From the NCBI GenBank assembly GCA_024762925.1, contig JANTGM010000044.1, positions 1 to 45,786 of the forward strand: a DNA stretch of 45,786 nt, read 5' to 3'. Numbering within the stretch: position 1 is the stretch's first letter; every line of letters begins with the position of its first letter. The notes below the pieces were generated by a model. The model worked only from the letters and a program-made list of their open reading frames with translations, did no database searches and was not told the origin of the DNA. Shown piece by piece: positions 40,486-45,786 of this stretch. This DNA comes from Kofleriaceae bacterium (lineage in GTDB: Bacteria > Myxococcota_A > Polyangia > Haliangiales > Haliangiaceae). Made by a program: the position numbers and the translations under genes.

Positions 40486-42807
40486 CTAGGGCCTTCCACT
40501 GCTGTAGAACTGCGGCTGTGGGCCTGAGATGCGCTCCCAAACACTAGAGAAGGCCTTCTGAAACAGATTTAGGTCGAAGGAGACCCCTACCCCAATGCCG
40601 ACAGAGAGCGTTCGTTTGGTGGCCACATAGTCGCCCAAATCGGGAGAATTGCCGCCACCAGGGATGCTCAAAAACTGACCGCGATTTGTTTGGCTCGGAA
40701 CGTCCCTTCTTGAGAAATGCGCGAGCACGGATGTTGAGATGCCGTTGGCCAGTGGCAGGGAACCACCGAGATAGACATCCTCCCAAAAACTCGTCTTCTT
40801 CACCGAGAATCCGCACAGCAGGGAAGCATGACGCCAGTACGAAGATGTCCAAGGCCGGTGGCTGAAGTTGTATGGGTCGCGCCCAAATGGGTACACAGCG
40901 AGGAGCATCGCGATATCTTGATTGGTGCGTCCGTTGGTCTCTTCAACGATTTCGTAAAGCTCCTCACCTGCAGCTCGGGCTGCAGCGGTGCGACGTGCTG
41001 TCAGACTCGGAGTTTGAAAGAACGAGTAGCCGACATGAACTTGCAGCCCCATTCGCGAAGACCCATGCACATAAAGGCGTTCGTTGACGATGGTGTTCTC
41101 TGAGCTGCAACCCACCATTTCTTGTGGTTTGTTCAGCCCAACCCGGCTTTGACCGCAAATCCGAATTCCGTATTCGCTGCGTCCCGCTGGAGTTCCCAGT
41201 CGCAACACCCGTGAACCTGGGTAGCGTGCACGCCGCGGAAGAAGCGGCTGCGCTACCGATGCCCCGACGCCACGAATGTACTGATTGGGCTTGAGCGCAA
41301 CCTCTCCGGGTTCCTCCGTTTGGCCAAGTAGTGGTGGAGGCTCGTAGCCAACGCTTTGGCCGTTTGCGTACTCCACCTTGACCGCTCCTGCCGGTTCAAT
41401 ATCGCGCACCCAGACCATGAGTTGGTCGCCCTCCTCAACCTTCGCGGTGCTACCACTGCGTCCCCGACCAAAGTCGACGGGGATGACTGCTTGCCGCTTT
41501 GCATCACCGATTGGTACCTCATGTGAGGCGACCGGAACCCATGAGCGGGCAATTCGGCATGCCTCTGCGTGGGCGGGCCCCGTTGCCTTGCCCGTGGAGT
41601 CTGCGCCGTTAATTCGAAGTACCTCCTTGAGGGAAACGCCTCGAGCTTTGCCAAAGACGCTTAGTGCCAAGACATCATGGGCCTTCACAGGCTCATCAAT
41701 CCAGTGGCCAACGACAACCGTCTCCCCAGGCCACACTCGTTCGGGAACACTGCCTGTTGGAGCGAGGCCGAGCGTGATCATCAGCGGATGGTCGCCATCA
41801 AAGTCCGATATATCGATACACAGCGTTGCATTCTTCCGATGTATTCTTAGGTCAAGACGTTGGTTTAGGTGTACTTGTCCACGCTCGTCGACGTAGAGGT
41901 CCGCATCCCGACACGTATTGGCATTGTGCGTCGCCACGGCGAGCTCCGCGCACAAGCTGTGTCGTATTTGCCCCCAGCGCTCGCCCCACCCCTTGCCCAC
42001 AGGCCCAGGTGGCTGACGCTCGCAAATCTGCTCTTGCACTCCTAAGAAATCTTCTGGAATGAGCCCAAGGAAGTGACCATCGGTTGCCTGCCGTACACCC
42101 TCCAGTGCTTGGGCAACCGACTCTGGCAGTGGAGCCGACAAGCCAAAGCGACCAGCTTCAATTGCGCTGCTCGCCTCACTCGTGATTGCTTCTTCAAGCC
42201 CCATGCAGCGCTCACGCAAGGCCCGATTGCTGGTTCTGTCGGGGCTTGCGCAGACCTCGTGACTCGCCACCAAGGCCGCACGCTCACCCCCGACCCGCTG
42301 ATATCGCCGCAACGTCGTGAGTTGGTCTCGTGTCTGTTCACAGTGTCCACTTTCACGCGGACCATGGCCAAGGCAATCCGCATCGCGTGCAGCAGGCGAA
42401 AAGAGCGCTTCCGAAACCCGTGCAATGCCCTCGGACGCAGCGAACAGGCCACCACAAGCACCATCGATGAGCTTGGTCTCTTGGGTCCCAGACACTGCCT
42501 CGCTACAGAACTGGAAGGCTCGTTCGGCAAGTACGATGTCGCGTTGGATTTCGAGAAGCCTCGCCAAGCGAGCGGGTCCAACTTCACGTCTAGTCTCATA
42601 CAGCGGGAAGCGCCAGCCTCCCTCGCAGACCAAGACCTCATGCTCGTTCGCATCTTGAGCCACGAACGAGCTCAGCTCTCCCGTTGCATTCTCGTCGGCT
42701 TCGGCAGCCGCTTCCGGAGTTGCGAGCATTTGGATCGTGGCGAGCACCAGCCCCATCCGGCATGCCCATCCCCTCCTCCCAACTCTGGTTTGTTTTGTCT
42801 CTGCCAT
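40486..42807 (-). CDS. Large exported protein of unknown family with C-terminal barrel-like region
   Basis: A 773-residue product, start taken at 42807 (MAETKQTRVGRRGWACRMGL), followed by a signal peptide ending near TPEAAAEA. Residues about 40-280 are helical with paired Cys (FCSEAVSG, DCLGHGPRESGHCEQ, VCASP, RCMG, ICERQ). The middle part contains strand-rich Ig-like or lipocalin-like segments (LCIDISDFDGDHPLMITLGL, VWPGETVVVGHWID). The final ~230 residues have strands alternating with Gly and aromatics (MGLQVHVGYSFFQT, WRHASLLCGFSVKKTSF, TLSVGIGVGVSFDLNLF), as an outer-membrane barrel would. I do not recognise a family. The frame is open upstream to 43089, but that part lacks protein-like character. 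It is cotranscribed with the lipoprotein gene 8 bp downstream. Confidence 0.75.
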   Translation of the reverse strand: MAETKQTRVGRRGWACRMGLVLATIQMLATPEAAAEADENATGELSSFVAQDANEHEVLVCEGGWRFPLYETRREVGPARLARLLEIQRDIVLAERAFQFCSEAVSGTQETKLIDGACGGLFAASEGIARVSEALFSPAARDADCLGHGPRESGHCEQTRDQLTTLRRYQRVGGERAALVASHEVCASPDRTSNRALRERCMGLEEAITSEASSAIEAGRFGLSAPLPESVAQALEGVRQATDGHFLGLIPEDFLGVQEQICERQPPGPVGKGWGERWGQIRHSLCAELAVATHNANTCRDADLYVDERGQVHLNQRLDLRIHRKNATLCIDISDFDGDHPLMITLGLAPTGSVPERVWPGETVVVGHWIDEPVKAHDVLALSVFGKARGVSLKEVLRINGADSTGKATGPAHAEACRIARSWVPVASHEVPIGDAKRQAVIPVDFGRGRSGSTAKVEEGDQLMVWVRDIEPAGAVKVEYANGQSVGYEPPPLLGQTEEPGEVALKPNQYIRGVGASVAQPLLPRRARYPGSRVLRLGTPAGRSEYGIRICGQSRVGLNKPQEMVGCSSENTIVNERLYVHGSSRMGLQVHVGYSFFQTPSLTARRTAAARAAGEELYEIVEETNGRTNQDIAMLLAVYPFGRDPYNFSHRPWTSSYWRHASLLCGFSVKKTSFWEDVYLGGSLPLANGISTSVLAHFSRRDVPSQTNRGQFLSIPGGGNSPDLGDYVATKRTLSVGIGVGVSFDLNLFQKAFSSVWERISGPQPQFYSSGRP

Positions 42808-42959
42808 CGAACGCGCCCCCGCACATACAACTCCCATCAATACGAAGCTCTGGCGTAGCCTATTCCACAAAAGCAGACACCGACCGATGAGGTGAGTTTC
42901 ACGAAATCTGCGATCGCGACAGCAGAAAGAGGTGGTCGGGAGTACACTGCGACAAAGCC

Positions 42960-43253
42960 ATGAAGAAACTCGCCTCCGCGCTTTCGTTGATTGTCGTCCT
43001 AGTGCTCTTGGTTTTTGTCGTTCAAAACCTGGACGCAACCAAGCTGCAGTTCTTGGTGTGGGATTGGAAGATGAGCCTCGCGGTGCCAATTCTCGGCGCC
43101 TACGTGCTCGGCGGGCTCACTGCACGAAGCCTCTACCGGCTCCTCAACGGGCAGCGCAAGCAGCGCAGTACCGAGCGCAAGGCAAAGAAGATGGCAGCGG
43201 CGAACGCAAAGAAGGAACAAGCCCAAGCTGCGGAGAATCAAGTCCGCCGCTAG
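42960..43253 (+). CDS. LapA-domain (DUF1049) inner-membrane protein
   Basis: A 97-residue protein with two membrane helices: ALSLIVVLVLLVFVVQNLDATKLQFLVWDW has the conserved V-V-Q-N of LapA-like proteins, and MSLAVPILGAYVLGGLTARSLY the second helix. A basic, Ala/Lys-rich cytoplasmic helix follows (RKQRSTERKAKKMAAANAKKEQAQAA). LapA in E. coli works with LapB in regulated turnover of LpxC and lipopolysaccharide assembly. This stand-alone paralogue may have another partner. The gene is divergent from the 773-residue protein, with 150 bp between starts. Confidence 0.85.
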   Translation: MKKLASALSLIVVLVLLVFVVQNLDATKLQFLVWDWKMSLAVPILGAYVLGGLTARSLYRLLNGQRKQRSTERKAKKMAAANAKKEQAQAAENQVRR

Positions 43254-43268
43254 CCTGGGCGACACCGA

Positions 43269-44498
43269 TTAGTTCGTGCCAGCGCTCACCGAGCCGCTCA
43301 CTTCGACGGAAGCTTCGACCGACACCTGGATGCTAGCAGCAGCAGCCACTTGTGCCTGAACCGCCAAACGCACACAGTCCGCAGCCTCCAGGCCAATATC
43401 CGCGGCAGCTCCGGCGGCTGCGTTCAGTCGCCCGGGCAACTCTGTAGCTGCCTGCACAACGATGGCGGTCTGTGCCGTGGCAGCGACAATCGTGCCGTAG
43501 TTGTCAGCCAGTGTAGCGGCCAGCGCTTCCAGATCTGTGGAAAGCGCGCCTTCGAAACTCACGATGACATCAGGCTCTGTGCACTCGACATCAAGCGCGA
43601 TATCGGACTCACAGGCAGCTTGGCAATCGGCACTTGCTTCAACCTCGATCGTTCCCCCCTCGCATGTGGGTGCCTCAAATTCCACATCGCAACTTCCAGA
43701 GCAGGTACCTTCGCACGACCCAGAGATATCGGCGCGGCAAGAGCCTGAGCAGCTTCCTTCGCAGCTTCCCGAGCAGCTGCCCTCGATGGTGCCCTCGCAC
43801 TCCCCGCTGCAGGTACCGCTACACTCTCCAACGCAGTTGCCGGCCGCATCGGTTGCGCTGCAGGTGCCTTCGCATTGGCCCGTGCAGGTGCCCGTACAAG
43901 TGCCCGAGATGGTGCCCGTGCAAGAGCCAGAACATGAAGCATCGCAGGAGCCAGAACAGGAGGCGCTGGCCGCCACCGAACAGCTTCCTTCGCACGAGCC
44001 CTCACAGCCACCAGAGAGTTCGCCCCCCTCACAAGTTGGAGGAGTCGCAGTGGCGTCGAAGTCAACATCGCACTCCGCAGCACACTCCACCATAGCGTCA
44101 AGGCTGGCGTTGCAAACCGCAGGTACGAATTCTACTGAGAGAGTTGCCGACGCTTCTGCAGCAAGGACTCCATCAATGGCAGCCGCAGCATTTGCACAAG
44201 CCACCGCTATGTCCTCAGAAGTTTCCGCACCAAGGTCGCCCGCAATCGCGTTGCAAGCTGCGTTGATGTCGCTCTCAATGGCAACCGAAGTGACGCTAAG
44301 TTTGGCCGAGGCCTCAAGCAGCGCATCAAGCTCAGCCTCCCCAAAGTTCGAATTGACAATGCCAGAGAAATCGTGCGGGCACTCGCCGGGCACGCTGGTG
44401 TCGTCGCAAGCTGCAGTGACTGCCAGCCCAGAGAAAAGGATTCCTGCCGTGAAGTGGCGAGCGAACGAGAACGTTTGTTTCTTGGAAGCTAAGCGCAT
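43269..44498 (-). CDS. Lipoprotein with a CxGxC-type cysteine repeat
   Basis: A 409-residue lipoprotein (lipobox VTAAC, Cys31). The flanks are Ala-rich, helical regions. The middle, about residues 165-275, holds roughly 22 Cys mostly spaced every four residues (CSGSC, CEGTC, CTGTC), broken four or five times by short inserts such as VAASAS, TGTISG, ATDAAGN, RADISG. No aromatic or hydrophobic core is visible in this part. The region should form either a disulfide ladder or a metal-binding surface. The flanking halves contain paired Cys segments (VECAAECDVDF / CQAACESD) and may fold back. The sequence style is found in several myxobacterial lipoproteins of unknown role. Convergent with LapA-like (15-bp gap). 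Codons within the repeat vary, so the repeat is selected at protein level. Confidence 0.85.
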   Translation of the reverse strand: MRLASKKQTFSFARHFTAGILFSGLAVTAACDDTSVPGECPHDFSGIVNSNFGEAELDALLEASAKLSVTSVAIESDINAACNAIAGDLGAETSEDIAVACANAAAAIDGVLAAEASATLSVEFVPAVCNASLDAMVECAAECDVDFDATATPPTCEGGELSGGCEGSCEGSCSVAASASCSGSCDASCSGSCTGTISGTCTGTCTGQCEGTCSATDAAGNCVGECSGTCSGECEGTIEGSCSGSCEGSCSGSCRADISGSCEGTCSGSCDVEFEAPTCEGGTIEVEASADCQAACESDIALDVECTEPDVIVSFEGALSTDLEALAATLADNYGTIVAATAQTAIVVQAATELPGRLNAAAGAAADIGLEAADCVRLAVQAQVAAAASIQVSVEASVEVSGSVSAGTN

Positions 44499-44612
44499 GT
44501 GAGCATGCTAGATCGCGATCGCCCGATGCGCCATGCTGCACACAGGTGTCACAGCTCGTGTACCCCAATCGTACCGAGTGGTGTGCCTGAGGCTACAGCT
44601 TGCAAGGTGCGT

Positions 44613-45638
44613 TCATAGGAGCCGAGCGGCAAACTGCTTACTGTGAAAGGCCAAGCTGTCGTCGATTCGGTCGCTCCAAAACGCTGGGCTGTGGGTACCT
44701 GGCACCAATGTATAGTCATGTGTGATGCCCCGTGATTCCAAGACTTCATGCAAGTACGAAGCGCCGTGGTGCAATTGAAATTCGTCTTCGGTGCCACAGT
44801 CAAGGTAGATGGCAAGCTCGCCATCGCTCAGCGACTTTGCGAGGTGAGCAGGATCGTGGGCTCTCCAGTTCTCAACGTCTTCGCCAAAAATCGAATACAG
44901 AAGAGTTCCGATACGACCAAAACTCTTCGCGAGGATCTTAGGATCTTCAAAGAGTTCTGTCTTGCCTGCTTCGAACGGGATTGGGCCCTTGTAGAGAAGC
45001 GCAGCGACACCAGAGTGGCTCGCAACAGAGGAAAACACATCCTTGTGCCGCATACCAATCATGAGAGCGCCAAAGCCGCCCATGGAGAGCCCGCCGAGTG
45101 CCCTTGCCTCGCGCTTCGCGATGGTTCGGTAGGTGGCGTCGACATGGCGAATCATGTCTGTTGCGACGTACGCCTCATAATCTGCCGTCTTGACGCAGTA
45201 GGTTTCCATCGATCGAGCACGTCCGAAAGGCCGAGGTTGACCGAGACATGTTTGGTAGTCGGCTGGAGTGACCCGATTGGCGTAGAAGCTGTCGTCACCA
45301 TCCATCATGACCACGATTGCTTTGAGCCCCAGTGTGTCAGCCGCCTCAATAAGCCCCATCTTCGACCAATTGTCCTCATCTCCTCCTAAGCCGTGGAGCA
45401 TGTAGACCACGGGATATCGCGACTCGTCCTGATCATAGCCTGCTGGTAGATACACCAAGTACGACTTAGTAACGCCGAGTGCGTTCGATTGGAATGATGC
45501 TGTTTTTAGAAGGCCCGTCGTGGGTGCAGGCCGAGGTGCCAAGACAACTTCTTCAACGGCCTCGGTCTCAGGAGTCTTCTGAGTTTGAGAGTTCGACCCG
45601 CAGGCCGCAAGAAGTACCAGAGTGGCAAGTCTGCGCAT
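44613..45638 (-). CDS. Lipoprotein esterase, esterase D / antigen 85-like
   Basis: A 341-residue exported hydrolase with lipobox (LLAAC, Cys13) and a spacer. The alpha/beta-hydrolase core shows YPVVYMLHGLGGDEDNW (oxyanion region), GGLSMGG with nucleophile S185, DCGTEDEF with the acidic residue, and PGTHSPAFW with the His. The layout is that of the esterase D / S-formylglutathione hydrolase / ferulic esterase group (PF00756). Several Cys in the insert (TCLGQ, YCVK) suggest disulfides. Substrates could be acetylated polysaccharide or siderophore esters. The gene ends 114 bp from the start of the CxGxC gene on the same strand and begins 54 bp from the end repeat. Confidence 0.92.
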   Translation of the reverse strand: MRRLATLVLLAACGSNSQTQKTPETEAVEEVVLAPRPAPTTGLLKTASFQSNALGVTKSYLVYLPAGYDQDESRYPVVYMLHGLGGDEDNWSKMGLIEAADTLGLKAIVVMMDGDDSFYANRVTPADYQTCLGQPRPFGRARSMETYCVKTADYEAYVATDMIRHVDATYRTIAKREARALGGLSMGGFGALMIGMRHKDVFSSVASHSGVAALLYKGPIPFEAGKTELFEDPKILAKSFGRIGTLLYSIFGEDVENWRAHDPAHLAKSLSDGELAIYLDCGTEDEFQLHHGASYLHEVLESRGITHDYTLVPGTHSPAFWSDRIDDSLAFHSKQFAARLL

Positions 45639-45692
45639 GCCCGAACTATACGCGGATTTTGCAAGGCAAGCCGAAATCTCGAATCCGGCCGC

Positions 45693-45778
45693 ACTAGTGT
45701 GGGATCCAGAGGCATAGAACGCCCTGGCTCGGTTCTTCGCCCTTTGAACGCCTTCGGCTCATCGTTGCTCAGATCCTT
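45693..45778. repeat. Right copy of the 86-bp inverted repeat at the window ends
   Basis: This is the exact reverse complement of 1-86, beginning with ACTAGT and GTGGGATCC. Eight more bases (45779-45786) follow with no counterpart at the left end, because the left end stops at the repeat edge. No gene crosses it. Confidence 0.9.
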
Positions 45779-45786
45779 CCTTGCCC

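Noticed and set aside
43501-44502. 333-codon plus-strand frame rich in QVPSHSPxQ repeats
   Set aside because: It is the complement of the CxGxC lipoprotein gene; the repeat pattern is produced by the Cys repeat on the other strand.
1-45786. CRISPR array, tRNA/rRNA genes, complete IS elements, prophage or biosynthetic cluster
   Set aside because: No regularly spaced long repeats, no cloverleaf sequences recognised, no transposase, integrase, capsid, PKS or NRPS domains seen by reading both strands.

Overview
The window reads as a chromosomal segment of a myxobacterium or close relative (Myxococcota, formerly Deltaproteobacteria). The support is indirect but consistent. About fifteen secreted proteins carry lipoprotein-type signal peptides. 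Two proteins end in a MYXO-CTERM-like tail (Gly-Cys-Ser, one hydrophobic helix, Arg cluster). There are Kazal, von Willebrand A, FG-GAP, CotH and trypsin-type secreted proteins, and one hybrid histidine kinase. No rRNA, tRNA, CRISPR array or complete insertion sequence was seen. Both ends carry the same 86-bp sequence in inverted orientation (1-86 and 45693-45778), with BamHI- and SpeI-type sites at the inner edge. This looks like a cloning or assembly junction rather than biology, and it supplies the stop codon of the leftmost gene.

Layout. 82-3090: mPGES-2-like glutathione transferase, HU protein, two secreted proteins (NTF2-like and vWA) and a small membrane protein. 3250-7281 (minus): a large PAS hybrid histidine kinase preceded by a pentanucleotide repeat, an 80-codon remnant of a heavy-metal RND pump, and a metallo-beta-lactamase-fold lipoprotein divergent from a LysR regulator (7404-8330). 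8629-15242: small secreted proteins, a YegD-like Hsp70, an FG-GAP lipoprotein and unknown envelope proteins. 15250-18171: a decayed Kazal gene, fetAB, an intact Kazal gene and a decayed fragment. 18473-21843: a trypsin-like protease with MYXO-CTERM tail, an EF-hand protein, a lipoprotein, a 5'-truncated repeat protein, and a NADAR protein coupled to an amber-interrupted reading frame. 21858-24553: an SDR, a lipase-like exported protein and a TetR regulator, with a perfect 22-bp palindrome in front of the lipase gene. 24611-31517: a TPR/ankyrin/beta-helix protein, an AraC regulator, Lnt, a tandem BRCT protein and an ADP-ribosylglycohydrolase. 31645-45638: mostly envelope proteins (Ig-like lipoproteins, DUF4349-like, CotH, CHAP amidase, a 773-residue secreted protein, LapA-like, a CxGxC repeat lipoprotein and an esterase), plus a quinone-reductase-like MDR protein and DUF2200.

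How the genes fit together. Exported lipoproteins and the enzyme that completes their acylation (Lnt) dominate. There is no single large operon; most units hold one to three genes. The best-supported local circuits are TetR with the lipase-like gene, LysR with the MBL lipoprotein, the fetAB exporter, and the two-gene envelope operon at 42807-39443. No wholly new multi-gene defence or biosynthetic system could be demonstrated. The most unusual signals are: a possible repeat-length switch at the start of the sensor kinase, a lipase-like protein with Cys in the nucleophile position, an in-frame amber codon upstream of the NADAR gene, a protein joining TPR, ankyrin and bactofilin-like parts, and a lipoprotein with about 22 cysteines mostly spaced four residues apart.
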